Shown here one piece after another: positions 10,878-19,549 of a DNA stretch of 34,164 bases. Both the position numbers and the translations under genes were made by a program. Each line of letters opens with the position of its first letter. The stretch's first letter is position 1. Source of the DNA: Rubricella sp038526735 (GTDB lineage: Bacteria; Pseudomonadota; Alphaproteobacteria; Rhodobacterales; Rhodobacteraceae); contig JBCBGM010000029.1 of the NCBI GenBank assembly GCA_038526735.1, positions 1 through 34,164 of the forward strand, read 5' to 3'. A model generated the notes under the pieces. That model was not told the origin of the DNA, did not search any database, and saw only the letters and a program-made list of their open reading frames with translations.

Positions 10878-10894
10878 ATGCTCACTATGAGCAT
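10878..10894 (+). promoter_or_regulatory. Perfect palindrome upstream of nadA, candidate operator
   Basis: ATGCTCA-CTA-TGAGCAT: two 7-nt arms that are exact reverse complements with a 3-nt spacer, ending 17 nt before the nadA ATG. The size and symmetry are those of a dimeric repressor site. NAD biosynthesis genes in alphaproteobacteria are often under a dedicated repressor (NadQ or NrtR types); which one would bind here is not shown by the sequence. Confidence 0.55.
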
Positions 10895-10911
10895 AATCCC
10901 GGGAGGAAGAG

Positions 10912-11967
10912 ATGTTTCTCAACGCTGACACCAAGGCAGAGGCCGCGCGTGCGGAATTGCGCGCGCTATATGATCTTGAGCCCTCAGAAGCTGCGATGGC
11001 AGAGACCGCGCATCTGTATGAAAAGGTGAAGTCGGTTATCCCGCTCCCGGATTGGTTTTTATACGCCCCCTTCATTCGCGAGATTAATCGGCTCAAGGCC
11101 GAGAAAGACGCGGTGATCCTGGCGCACAACTACATGACGCCCGAGATCTTCTTTGGGGTTGGGGATATCGTGGGTGACAGCCTGCAGCTGGCGATTGCGG
11201 CGACGATGGTGGAGCAATCGACCATCGTGCAATGCGGCGTGCACTTTATGGCGGAGACGTCGAAGGTGCTGAACCCCTCCAAGCGTGTGCTGATCCCCGA
11301 CAGCCGTGCGGGCTGCTCGCTTGCAAGCTCCATCACCTATGACGACGTGATGAAGATGCGCGCGCAGTATCCTGGCGCGCCGGTTGTTTCGTACGTCAAC
11401 ACCACGGCGGAGGTGAAAGCCGCCTCTGACATCTGCTGCACCTCATCCAATGCGGTCGAGATTGTGCGCGCGCAAGAGAGCGACACTGTCATCATGACGC
11501 CCGACGGCTACCTCGCGCAAAACGTCGCCAAGCTCGTGCCTGAAAAGCGCATCGTGTGGTGGGAGGGGGCCTGCATCGTGCATGAGCAGTTTACCGCCCC
11601 TGAGTTGCGCGCCTTCCGCGAAGAGCAACCTGGCGTGGTGATCATCGCCCATCCTGAGTGCACGCCCGAAGTGGTGGATGAGGCCGATTTTGCAGGCTCC
11701 ACCGCGGGCATGATCAAGTACGTGCGTGAGCAAAAGCCCGAGAAGGTGGTCATGGTCACCGAATGCTCAATGTCAGACAACGTGGCTGCTGAGGCGCCAG
11801 AGACGGAGTTCATCCGCCCCTGCAACATCTGCCCGCATATGAAGCGGATCAGCCTCGAAAACATCCTCTGGTCGCTGCACTCGGGTGGTGAAGAGGTGAC
11901 GGTGCCCGAGCACCTCGTCGAGCCTGCCCGCCGCGCGGTGGACCGGATGATAGCATTGACGGCCTAA
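10912..11967 (+). CDS. nadA: Quinolinate synthase A
   Basis: A 351-residue cytoplasmic [4Fe-4S] enzyme that condenses iminoaspartate (from NadB) with dihydroxyacetone phosphate to give quinolinate, the first pyridine in de novo NAD synthesis. Seen: AVILAHNYMTPEIFFGVGDIVGDSLQLA, the substrate-binding VQCGVHFMAETSKVLNP with C108, PDSRAGCSLA, the conserved YVNTTAEVKAASD, WEGACIVHE with C221, and PCNICPHMKRISLE with C304/C307. The spacing of C108, C221 and C304 fits the three cluster ligands. The start ATG has a GGGAGGA ribosome binding site. A perfect palindrome precedes the gene. It probably heads an operon with the CAP lipoprotein and nadB. Confidence 0.96.
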   Translation: MFLNADTKAEAARAELRALYDLEPSEAAMAETAHLYEKVKSVIPLPDWFLYAPFIREINRLKAEKDAVILAHNYMTPEIFFGVGDIVGDSLQLAIAATMVEQSTIVQCGVHFMAETSKVLNPSKRVLIPDSRAGCSLASSITYDDVMKMRAQYPGAPVVSYVNTTAEVKAASDICCTSSNAVEIVRAQESDTVIMTPDGYLAQNVAKLVPEKRIVWWEGACIVHEQFTAPELRAFREEQPGVVIIAHPECTPEVVDEADFAGSTAGMIKYVREQKPEKVVMVTECSMSDNVAAEAPETEFIRPCNICPHMKRISLENILWSLHSGGEEVTVPEHLVEPARRAVDRMIALTA

Positions 11968-12012
11968 TCGCTGCGCGCGTAGGTGAACGGACGAATTCAC
12001 CCGGAGGATGAA

Positions 12013-12696
12013 ATGGGGCGACTGTTAGGTGCATTTTTGCTGCTGGGGCTGGGGCTGTTTGTAGCCGCTTGCTCCTCCCCTCCGCAGGTCGCGAATGACC
12101 CCTGCAACCGCATGGCCAGCCTAGCGCCGGAATCAAACCTGGTGGTGCCCAACGATGGCGCGCACAACAACGCGCGGCTGGCAGAGGCGGTGGCCGCAGC
12201 GGTGAACACCCAACGCTGCCGCGCCGGCCTCTTGGATCTTGAGAATGACCTCACGCTGGTGCTGATCGCCCAAGGCCACACCGATGATATGTCGGCGGGC
12301 GGGTTCTTTTCCTCCAACTCTCCGATCATCGGCAAAGGCACGCTGGGTGAGCGGCTGGAGAGCGAGAATGTGCGGTTCGCTGAGGCGCTGGAAAACCTCC
12401 AGAAGGGCTTTTTCATGAACTACAACAAGGCCACGAATTTCCGCGTGATCAACGCGCCGCGCTGCCAATATGCGCAGATCGATGCGAGCGGTCGGCCACG
12501 CCTGATCAGCCGCCACACCTATATCACCATGGCGCAGGACCTGGTGGCCGACATGATGAACACGCCCTCGCAGCGTGCAGCCATCATGAGCCCCAGTGCA
12601 AGCCGGCAGGGCATCGCTATTACGCCAACCGGGTCGACCACGCTGTGTGGTGAGTTTGTCGCCAACCAACTGATCGTCACCGATATCGCGAGCTAA
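12013..12696 (+). CDS. CAP (SCP/PR-1)-domain lipoprotein
   Basis: A 227-residue putative lipoprotein. The N-terminus has a lipobox, LFVAAC, with C20 as the lipidated residue, after a hydrophobic signal sequence. The ATG at 12013 has GGAGG 5-9 nt upstream. The mature part resembles a CAP domain: EAVAAAVNTQRCRAGL, LDLENDLTLVLIAQGHTDDM, a GFFSSNSPI region and TLGERLE, matching the helix-strand pattern of bacterial SCP-like proteins. The catalytic-like His of GHTDDM is present. Function of bacterial CAP proteins is mostly unknown. It lies between nadA and nadB with short gaps (45 and 3 nt), so it is probably cotranscribed, although no link to NAD synthesis is known to me. Confidence 0.8.
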   Translation: MGRLLGAFLLLGLGLFVAACSSPPQVANDPCNRMASLAPESNLVVPNDGAHNNARLAEAVAAAVNTQRCRAGLLDLENDLTLVLIAQGHTDDMSAGGFFSSNSPIIGKGTLGERLESENVRFAEALENLQKGFFMNYNKATNFRVINAPRCQYAQIDASGRPRLISRHTYITMAQDLVADMMNTPSQRAAIMSPSASRQGIAITPTGSTTLCGEFVANQLIVTDIAS

Positions 12697-12699
12697 GAT

Positions 12700-14262
12700 T
12701 TGGCCCCCGCGCGCAATACCGTCTTTGATGCGGGGGGGCCGATTATTATCGGTGCTGGCCTTGCGGGGCTCTTCACAGCGCTGAAATGCGCGCCGATGCC
12801 CTGCCTTTTGATCTCCCCTGACCCTGTGGGCGTCGGCTCCTCCTCCGCTTGGGCGCAAGGTGGCATGGCGGCGGCTGTGGGTGAGGGTGACAGTGCCGCC
12901 GCGCATATGGCCGATACGATTGCGGCGGGGGCTGGCCTCGTTGACCCAGAGATTGCCGCCGGCGTAACCGAAGAGGCGCGCGCCCGCGTGCTCGACCTCC
13001 TCTCTTTCGGCACGCCGTTTGATAAAGATGAGAGCGGCGCTTTGCTGCAGTCGCGTGAGGCGGCGCACAGCACCAACCGGGTGTTGCGCGTATCGGGCGA
13101 TATGGCGGGCAAGGCGATTATGGATGCCCTTTTGCACCGCGCCCGGCAGACATCATCGATCCGCATCCTTGAGGGGGTCACGGTGGATGACCTCGCGGTG
13201 GCGGATGGGCACGTGGTGGGGGTGTTTGCTCGCCGCGTGGATGACCTGACCTCTGAGCCGATGCTCATTCGTGCCCCTCACACGGTGCTCGCCACGGGCG
13301 GGATCGGCGGCCTCTACGCCAAAACCACGAACCCGTCGCGGGTGCGCGGGCAAGGGCTGGGCATGGCCGCGCGGGCGGGCGCGCAGATCTCCGACCCCGA
13401 ATTTGTGCAGTTCCACCCGACCGGCATCGCCATCGAGCGGGACCCGACCCCCCTCGCGACCGAAGCTTTGCGCGGCCACGGTGCCACGATCATCGACACC
13501 ACCGGCACGCGGTTTTTGCTGAACGAGCACCCGGACGGGGAGCTTGCGCCGCGTGATATCGTGGCCCGCGCGATCCACCGCCGTGTCTCAAACGGTGAGC
13601 CGGTCTTTCTCGACACCCGCAGTGCGATTGGCGCGGGAATGGCAGAGAGCTTTCCGACCGTCACCGAATTTGTGCGCAGCGCCGGGATTGACCCGCTGAC
13701 GCAGCCAATCCCCATCGCGCCCACGCAGCATTACCACATGGGCGGGGTCGCGACGGATGCGCAGGGCGCGACCTCCCTGCCCGGCCTTTGGGCTGCGGGA
13801 GAGGTCGCCTGCACGGGTCTGCACGGTGCCAATCGCCTCGCCTCTAACTCGCTTCTAGAGGCCGTGGTTTTTGCTGCGCGAATTGCCGACGCCATCTCCG
13901 CCACGCCCCAAAGCGCGACCACTGAGCTGCCCGCGGCACTGTTGCAAGGCTCCCGCCCCGATGTGCCGCGCGGCGCCAGCAAGGCCCTGCGGGAGGTGAT
14001 GAGCACCCATGTTGGCGTTGAGCGCTCCGAAAGCGGCCTGCGCCACGCGCTCGACACCATCGCAGCGCTTGAGCGCGAGCATGCCCCCGGCGCACGCGCG
14101 TTTCTCAACATGACCCACACCGCGACCCTGATCGCGGCGGCGGCCTTGCAACGAGAAGAGAGCCGCGGCAGCCATGCGCGGCTCGATTTTCCGGAAGCCA
14201 GAGAGCCTGCTATGCGGACCGTGATCACACTGACCGACGCGCTCGATATTCGTGAGAACTAG
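12700..14262 (+). CDS. nadB: L-aspartate oxidase
   Basis: A 520-residue flavoenzyme oxidising L-aspartate to iminoaspartate for NadA. The FAD-binding dinucleotide fold is IIIGAGLAGLFTAL near the N-terminus. Further motifs of the fumarate reductase/succinate dehydrogenase flavoprotein superfamily: SSSAWAQGGMAAA, VLATGGIGGLYAKTTNP, QFHPTGI, and near the C-terminus GLWAAGEVACTGLHGANRLASNSLLEA. The only plausible start is the TTG at 12700, because the first in-frame ATG lies after the FAD motif. It follows the CAP stop by 3 nt in the same frame, and no good ribosome binding site is seen, so translation may depend on coupling. nadC, the usual third gene, is absent here. Confidence 0.95.
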   Translation: MAPARNTVFDAGGPIIIGAGLAGLFTALKCAPMPCLLISPDPVGVGSSSAWAQGGMAAAVGEGDSAAAHMADTIAAGAGLVDPEIAAGVTEEARARVLDLLSFGTPFDKDESGALLQSREAAHSTNRVLRVSGDMAGKAIMDALLHRARQTSSIRILEGVTVDDLAVADGHVVGVFARRVDDLTSEPMLIRAPHTVLATGGIGGLYAKTTNPSRVRGQGLGMAARAGAQISDPEFVQFHPTGIAIERDPTPLATEALRGHGATIIDTTGTRFLLNEHPDGELAPRDIVARAIHRRVSNGEPVFLDTRSAIGAGMAESFPTVTEFVRSAGIDPLTQPIPIAPTQHYHMGGVATDAQGATSLPGLWAAGEVACTGLHGANRLASNSLLEAVVFAARIADAISATPQSATTELPAALLQGSRPDVPRGASKALREVMSTHVGVERSESGLRHALDTIAALEREHAPGARAFLNMTHTATLIAAAALQREESRGSHARLDFPEAREPAMRTVITLTDALDIREN

Positions 14263-14505
14263 CGGCTGATTCTCTCCAAGATCAGATATTCACACCATCG
14301 CGTTTCATATTGAAATCATTGGAAAATCCACGCTCAAACGCCGTGGCATGAGATTTCTGTTGGTTTCTATGCGGTTACGCAGGATCACCACATCTCGCCG
14401 CTCTTTCCGCCGCCCAATGCGTGACAAGCATCGCTCAGACCGCCATTTTGTCCGGGAGGGCGATCCACTCTGCCCCCCACTAAGCAACTGACAGGGAAGC
14501 GAAAC

Positions 14506-15522
14506 ATGTTTCACAAAGCGATCAAAGGCACGGCCATCGCCGCCGTTGCAGCGCTCGGTCTGGCGGGCCCCGCAAGCGCCCAGGACGAAGCCAACTACAT
14601 CCTCGCCACCGCCTCCACGGGTGGCACCTACTACCCGGTGGGCGTTGCCGTCTCCACGCTGGTGAAGGTAAAGCTCCAGCCGCGCCAAAAGATCGGCATG
14701 TCGGCGATCAACTCCGCAGGCTCGGGCGAAAACGTGCGCCTGATCCGCGAGGGTGAGGCGCAGTTCGGCATCCTTCAGGGCCTCTTTGGCTACTACGCGG
14801 CCACAGGCACCGGCCCGGTTGAGGCAGATGGCCCGCAAGAGCATCTGCGCTCGGTCTCGCTCCTGTGGCCCAACGTTGAGCACTTCATCATCGATGCCGA
14901 CAACATGAACACCGGCACGCTGGCCGATTTCGTTGCCCTCAAAGGCGAGAGCACCGCGATGGGCCGCCGCAACTCGGGCACCATCGGTTCAAATGACGCG
15001 ATCATGACCAACTTCGGCGTCGATATTTACAACGATTTCAACCTCGTTGAGGGCGGCTATGGCCCGTCGGCCGAGGCGCTGCAGAACGGGCAGGTTGAGG
15101 GCATCTCCACCCCCGCCGGTGCGCCTGTTGGTGCGGTCTCTCAGTTGCTCGCAGCCGCGGGTGACGGTGTGAAGGTTCTCGACATCACCGATGAAGAGCT
15201 CGCCACCGCCGATGGCGGCCGGGATCTGTGGTTCCGCTACGTGATCGACGCAGGCACCTACCCGGGCCAGACCGAGGCGATCAACACCATCGCGCAGCCG
15301 AACTTCCTGGCGACCCACGCAGACGTGTCCGAAGAGCATGTCTACCTGATCACCAAGACGATCTACGAGAACCTGCCCTTCCTGCAGGCGATCCACCCGG
15401 CCACCAACGCGATGAACCTTCAGGTCGCGATCAACGGTCTGCCGGTGCCGCTGCACCCCGGTGCCGCGCGCTTCTATTCGGAGATGGGCATCGACATCCC
15501 CGAGCGCCTGATCGCCAACTAA
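14506..15522 (+). CDS. TAXI-family TRAP transporter solute-binding protein
   Basis: A 338-residue periplasmic binding protein. It has a signal peptide ending ...GLAGPASAQ, then NYILATASTGGTYYPVGVA, the diagnostic TAXI-family start. Downstream features include INSAGSGENVRLIREGEAQFGILQ and the C-terminal HPGAARFYSEMGI, which is typical for the family. It binds a substrate (often a carboxylate; unknown here) and delivers it to the fused permease encoded next. The gene has an AGGGAAG ribosome binding site. A strong stem-loop follows its stop, which would let the binding protein be made in excess of the permease. The 243-nt gap upstream, after nadB, has no clear hairpin or RNA gene but must carry the promoter. 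Confidence 0.93.
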   Translation: MFHKAIKGTAIAAVAALGLAGPASAQDEANYILATASTGGTYYPVGVAVSTLVKVKLQPRQKIGMSAINSAGSGENVRLIREGEAQFGILQGLFGYYAATGTGPVEADGPQEHLRSVSLLWPNVEHFIIDADNMNTGTLADFVALKGESTAMGRRNSGTIGSNDAIMTNFGVDIYNDFNLVEGGYGPSAEALQNGQVEGISTPAGAPVGAVSQLLAAAGDGVKVLDITDEELATADGGRDLWFRYVIDAGTYPGQTEAINTIAQPNFLATHADVSEEHVYLITKTIYENLPFLQAIHPATNAMNLQVAINGLPVPLHPGAARFYSEMGIDIPERLIAN

Positions 15523-15530
15523 GGCTTTCG

Positions 15531-15556
15531 CGGGCGGCCTCTCTTGGGGCCGCCCG
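15531..15556 (+). terminator. Intercistronic stem-loop between TAXI binding protein and permease
   Basis: CGGGCGGCC (15531-15539) pairs perfectly with GGCCGCCCG (15548-15556) around an 8-nt loop. There is no long T-tract, so it probably attenuates or stabilises the upstream mRNA rather than fully terminating transcription. Confidence 0.6.
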
Positions 15557-15654
15557 ATCCCCTTCATCTTGACAGAAATACCTCGGGGGAATGGCAGGCG
15601 TCAGCCTGACAGGGGGCAGAGCCCCATCGCCCTCTGTGACCGGAGCGCCCCGCC

Positions 15655-17769
15655 ATGTCCGAAGAAACCCAAACCGATACGCCCCTCCGTGATTTTGCTG
15701 GCCCGGCAGGGCTGATCATCGGGCTCTTCTGCGCCAGCGTCTCGGCGGTGCATCTGCTCCTCGCCCTGTTCCCGCTGCTCTCTGATTTTGACCGCAACGT
15801 CTTGCACTTTGGCAGCTTCGCGATCCTTGCGGGTGCGCTGTATCCGCTCAGTCAACGCACACGCTGGAAGCATGGCGCGCTCGGGTTTGTCGCAGATTTT
15901 GGTCTTGGCCTTTTGGCGGCGTTTTCGGGCCTTTGGTTTATCCTCCACGAAGAACGGCTCTACGGCGCCACCCAACCCTTCACAGCACTCGATTTCTTCT
16001 TTGCGGTCGCCCTCGTTGTCTGCGCCGCCGAGCTGACACGCCGTGTGGCGGGCATGGTCATCCCAATCCTGATCATCATCTCGCTCACCTACCTCACGAT
16101 CTGGGGCCCAATGATCTCTGGCGTGTTTTCCTTCCCAGGCTTCTCGTGGGAGGCGACGCTCTGGCGGTCGATCTACAATGACGAGGGGATTTTCGGCACC
16201 ATCGCGCGGATCTCGTCCTCCACCGTGTTCTTGTTCATCATCTTCGGCGCCTTCCTGGTGCGCAGTGGTGCCGGAGAGTTCGTCGTTGCCCTCGCCCGTG
16301 CGGTTGCGGGGCGGTTTGTGGGTGGGCCGGGGATTGTCGCCGTGCTTTCCAGCGGGTTGACCGGCACGATCTCGGGCTCTGCGGTGGCCAACACGGCCTC
16401 CACCGGGGTGATCACGATCCCACTGATGAAGAAAGCCGGGTTCAAGCCGCAGTTTGCCGCCGGGGTTGAGGCAGCCTCTTCGACCGGCGGGCAGCTGATG
16501 CCGCCCATTATGGGGGCCGGTGCCTTCGTGATGGCGAGCTTCACGCAGATCTCCTACGAGGTGATCGTTGCCGTCGCCGCCCTGCCCGCTTTGCTGTACT
16601 TCCTGACGGTCGCCTTCTTTGTGCGGATCGAGGCGAAGTGCAACGGCATCCCGCCCCTCCCTGCGGACGGAGAGACACTGGGCAGCGCGCTCAAACGCGG
16701 TGGCGCGCCGTTTATCATCCCAATCGGGCTCTTGATCACGCTTCTGGTGATGGGTTTCACGCCCAACTACGCTGCGGTGTTTGGGATTGCAGCGGTCATC
16801 CTCTCAAGCTGGGCGTCTGAGAACCCGTTGGGGCCAAAGGGCATCTACGAGGCGCTGGCAATTGGCGCGCGCTCCATGGTGATGACGGCGGTGCTTCTGT
16901 GTGCCGTTGGCCTGGTGGTGAATGTGATCGCAACGGCGGGCATCGGCAATGTCTTCAGCTTGCAGATCGCGGCGATGGCGGATGGGAACATCCTGCTCGC
17001 CATTTTCCTCATAGCGATTGCCTCGCTGGTGCTGGGGATGGGGCTGCCAGTGACGGCGGCCTATATCGTGATGGCGACGCTTTCTGCCCCTGCCCTCGCT
17101 GGGATGATCGCTGACCGAGAGGTGATCGCGCTGATCGCTGAGGGTGGCCTACCCGAGGCGGCGAAGGCGATGTTCATGCTCGGCGCGCCAGAGGCACTGC
17201 CCCTTTTGAGCGCGCCCATGCCCGCCGATCAGGCGGCGGCTTTGGTCGCCTCATTGCCGTTGGAGGTCGCAGCCCCGCTGCGCGATATCGTGGTGGATCC
17301 GACGGTGATGACCACGGCGATACTGTCGGCGCATATGATCATCTTCTGGCTGTCACAGGACTCCAACGTCACACCGCCCGTGGCGCTTGCGAGCTTCACC
17401 GCTGCCGCGATTGCCAAGTGCAAACCGATGGCGGCGGGGATTGCCTCGTGGAAGCTCGCCAAGGGCCTCTACATCGTGCCGGTGCTCTTTGCCTACACGC
17501 CGTTTCTCAGCGGCAATTGGGGGGACGCGCTAACGGTCTTCGCCTTCGCGGTGTTCGGCACTTACGGGCTGGCCGGGCTGTTGCAGGGCGGGCTAGAGCG
17601 GCCGATGGGCTGGCCGCTGCGCGTGCTCTCAGGCCTCGCTGGGATCGCCGCGATGTGGCCCGACAGCCTGCTGATCAATGCAGGCGGAGCTCTCGCGGTG
17701 TTGGCCGTGCTCGCGGTCAACCTGCGCTTTGGCCGAGTGCCAGAGACCCAAACAATCGTCGCTGAATAG
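15655..17769 (+). CDS. TRAP transporter fused permease (4TM-12TM, TAXI type)
   Basis: A 704-residue inner-membrane protein with an N-terminal four-helix DctQ-like part (about residues 15-150) and a C-terminal DctM-like part. DctM landmarks include FLFIIFGAFLVRSGAG, GGPGIVAVLSSGLTGTISGSAVANTASTG, STGGQLMPPIMGAGAF, VLGMGLPVTAAYIVMATL and SQDSNVTPPVALASF. It uses an ion gradient to import the substrate delivered by the TAXI binding protein. Between APALAGM and ILSAHMIIFW (about residues 485-555) it has some 70 residues, rich in Ala, Glu and Pro, where the usual family members have a short loop. The start has GGAG 9 nt upstream. Confidence 0.93.
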   Translation: MSEETQTDTPLRDFAGPAGLIIGLFCASVSAVHLLLALFPLLSDFDRNVLHFGSFAILAGALYPLSQRTRWKHGALGFVADFGLGLLAAFSGLWFILHEERLYGATQPFTALDFFFAVALVVCAAELTRRVAGMVIPILIIISLTYLTIWGPMISGVFSFPGFSWEATLWRSIYNDEGIFGTIARISSSTVFLFIIFGAFLVRSGAGEFVVALARAVAGRFVGGPGIVAVLSSGLTGTISGSAVANTASTGVITIPLMKKAGFKPQFAAGVEAASSTGGQLMPPIMGAGAFVMASFTQISYEVIVAVAALPALLYFLTVAFFVRIEAKCNGIPPLPADGETLGSALKRGGAPFIIPIGLLITLLVMGFTPNYAAVFGIAAVILSSWASENPLGPKGIYEALAIGARSMVMTAVLLCAVGLVVNVIATAGIGNVFSLQIAAMADGNILLAIFLIAIASLVLGMGLPVTAAYIVMATLSAPALAGMIADREVIALIAEGGLPEAAKAMFMLGAPEALPLLSAPMPADQAAALVASLPLEVAAPLRDIVVDPTVMTTAILSAHMIIFWLSQDSNVTPPVALASFTAAAIAKCKPMAAGIASWKLAKGLYIVPVLFAYTPFLSGNWGDALTVFAFAVFGTYGLAGLLQGGLERPMGWPLRVLSGLAGIAAMWPDSLLINAGGALAVLAVLAVNLRFGRVPETQTIVAE

Positions 17770-17772
17770 CAG

Positions 17773-17858
17773 CCAGTGAGTCGGGTCCGGGTCAAGGGCG
17801 CGGCAGCGGCGGCGCCAGCCGCGCACCCTTGAGGCGGGCGCGACTCATCTGACACTGG
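17773..17858 (+). terminator. Nested inverted repeats after the TRAP permease gene
   Basis: An inner stem CAAGGGCGCGGC (17793-17804) pairs with GCCGCG-(CA)-CCCTTG (17818-17831). It is enclosed by CCAGTGAGTCG (17773-17783), which can pair with CGACTC (17841-17846) or CACTGG (17853-17858). No T-tract follows. It is the likely 3'-end structure of the TRAP mRNA. Confidence 0.45.
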
Positions 17859-17904
17859 ACCAAGCGCTTTGGAGGGCAGACCTGCCCGCCAAACGCCTCT
17901 CAAC

Positions 17905-17935
17905 GAAAAAAGACCCGCCGCGACAGCGGCGGGCC
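17905..17935 (-). terminator. Rho-independent terminator of the ABC importer operon
   Basis: On the minus strand CCCGCCGC-TGTC-GCGGCGGG (17933-17914) is followed, after TC, by six T residues (17911-17906). This is a canonical intrinsic terminator 58 nt after the permease stop. Confidence 0.85.
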
Positions 17936-17990
17936 CGGCCCAACGGGAGGAGGTGTGCGTCAGCACGCCAACGACGGGCGGGAGCGCCGC

Positions 17991-18758
17991 TTACCGGTTC
18001 ATGCCAGAGCGGTGCGCCCAGCCCGTGGTGCGCTTTTCGATCCACGCCATCACGGCATACATGCCGATGCCCTCGATCGCCAAAACGATCAGGCAGGCAA
18101 AGATCAGCGGCACCTCGAAGTTGGAATAGGCGATCTGCATCATCTGCCCGATGCCAGAGTTGGCCGCGATACTCTCCGCCAGCACCGAGCCGACAAATGC
18201 CAGAGTGATCGCCACCTTCAGCGAGCCAAAGAAGTAGGGCATCGCGCGGGGGATGCCGACCTTCGTCATGATGTCGAGCTTTTTGGCCCCGAGCGCGCGC
18301 AGGACGTCCTCCATTTCGGGCTCAATCGTGGCGAGACCTGTGGCCACGTTCACCACGATAGGGAAGAAGGAGATCAGGAAGGCGGTCAGGATCGCGGGCA
18401 CTTCGCCGGTGCCGAACCACAGCACCAAAATCGGCACCACGGCGACCTTGGGGATCGCGTTGAAGCCTATCATCAGCGGGTAGGTGGCAGCATAAATGAA
18501 ACGCGACCAGCCAATGGCGATGCCAAGAGCAAGGCCAAAGACGATGGCCATGAAAAAGCCGACAAGCGTGGTCCAGAGCGTTTGCAGCGAGTTGCGCCAG
18601 AGCCCGCCGGAGAACTCAACAAAGGCGCCGTAAATCGCTGAGGGTGCAGGCAAAATGTAGCGCGGAACTCCGGTGGCCAGTACCGCGGCCTCCCACACGG
18701 CAAAGAGCCCGATTGTGACGATCCAGGGTGCCAGACGCACCCATTGTGCTTCGGTCAT
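17991..18758 (-). CDS. ABC transporter permease, NitT/TauT family
   Basis: A 255-residue inner-membrane permease (SsuC/TauC/ThiX-like) with about six helices. The BPD_transp_1 domain contains the cytoplasmic coupling loop EDVLRALGAKKLDIMTKVGIPRAMPYFFGSLK, matching the EAA consensus (EAA---G---------I--P). The family segment FNAIPKVAVVPILVLWFG is also clear. It is the last gene of a three-gene operon. Its ATG overlaps the stop of the ATPase gene by 4 nt (ATGA). A strong terminator follows. Substrate cannot be told from the permease. Confidence 0.93.
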   Translation of the reverse strand: MTEAQWVRLAPWIVTIGLFAVWEAAVLATGVPRYILPAPSAIYGAFVEFSGGLWRNSLQTLWTTLVGFFMAIVFGLALGIAIGWSRFIYAATYPLMIGFNAIPKVAVVPILVLWFGTGEVPAILTAFLISFFPIVVNVATGLATIEPEMEDVLRALGAKKLDIMTKVGIPRAMPYFFGSLKVAITLAFVGSVLAESIAANSGIGQMMQIAYSNFEVPLIFACLIVLAIEGIGMYAVMAWIEKRTTGWAHRSGMNR

Positions 18759-19549
18759 CCCCGCGCCTCCTCGATATAGCTGCGCAGCTCCTGCACGATT
18801 TCGCCAAAGTGGTTCTCGTAGAGCACTTCGATGGGGCGCGGCCGTGGGATATCAACCTCGCGGTTGACGATCACCTTGCCGGGCCGTGCGGACATCACGA
18901 CGATGCGGTCGGCCAGAAACACGGCTTCGCGCAGATCATGGGTCACGAGGATGGTGGTAAAGCCCTTCTCCGCATGCAGATCGCGGATGACCTGCCAGAG
19001 CTCTTCGCGGGTGAAAGCGTCGAGCGCACCGAAAGGCTCATCGAGCATCAAAAGGCGCGGGTCGTGGATCAGCGCGCGGCACAAAGAGGCGCGCTGCTGC
19101 ATCCCGCCCGAAAGCTGCCAGGGGTATTTCTCGCCCGCGCCCTCAAGCCCGACGGAGGCCAAAAGCGCCTCTGCGCGCTGACGGTATTCCGATTTCCGGG
19201 AGCGGAAGGTGCGCCGGTGTGGCTCCACCACTTCGAGCGGCAGAAGGATATTATCGCGGGTCAGCCGCCAGGGCAGCATCACCGGGTTTTGGAAGGCCAT
19301 GCCAGCAATGCTGACGGGGCCAGAGACCTCTTTGCCGGCAACCTGCACCACGCCTTCGGTGGGAAAGGTCAAGCCGGTGGCGAGTTTCATCAGGCTGGAT
19401 TTGCCACAGCCCGATGGCCCCACGACAGCAACGAACTCACCCTCTTCAACGCTGAAGGTGAGGTCTTCGACAGCGAGCGTGCCCTCCGCCGCGCCCTGAG
19501 GGGCGTAGCGGAGGGCGACTTTGTCGAGTTCGACGAGGTGTTGGCTCAC
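18755..19549 (-). CDS. ABC transporter ATP-binding protein, NitT/TauT family
   Basis: A 264-residue importer ATPase. Walker A is GPSGCGKSSL, the Q-loop is in GMAFQNPVMLPWRLT, the signature LSGGMQQRASLCRAL, Walker B LLMLDEPFGALD, and the switch His in LVTHDLREAVF; all are characteristic of the SsuB/TauB/NrtD group. The start is a GTG at 19549 overlapping the stop of the binding-protein gene by 4 nt (GTGA). The downstream ATG of the permease overlaps its own stop, so the three genes are tightly coupled. The protein works on the inner face of the cytoplasmic membrane. Confidence 0.94.
   Translation of the reverse strand: MSQHLVELDKVALRYAPQGAAEGTLAVEDLTFSVEEGEFVAVVGPSGCGKSSLMKLATGLTFPTEGVVQVAGKEVSGPVSIAGMAFQNPVMLPWRLTRDNILLPLEVVEPHRRTFRSRKSEYRQRAEALLASVGLEGAGEKYPWQLSGGMQQRASLCRALIHDPRLLMLDEPFGALDAFTREELWQVIRDLHAEKGFTTILVTHDLREAVFLADRIVVMSARPGKVIVNREVDIPRPRPIEVLYENHFGEIVQELRSYIEEARG

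Noticed and set aside
12133..13137. Long minus-strand frame over the CAP and nadB genes
   Set aside because: No ribosome binding site or protein-like hydrophobic pattern; both sense genes are well supported.
14263..14505. RNA gene or small ORF in the nadB-TAXI gap
   Set aside because: No tRNA-like fold, no strong hairpin and no frame with a ribosome binding site; probably only promoter sequence.
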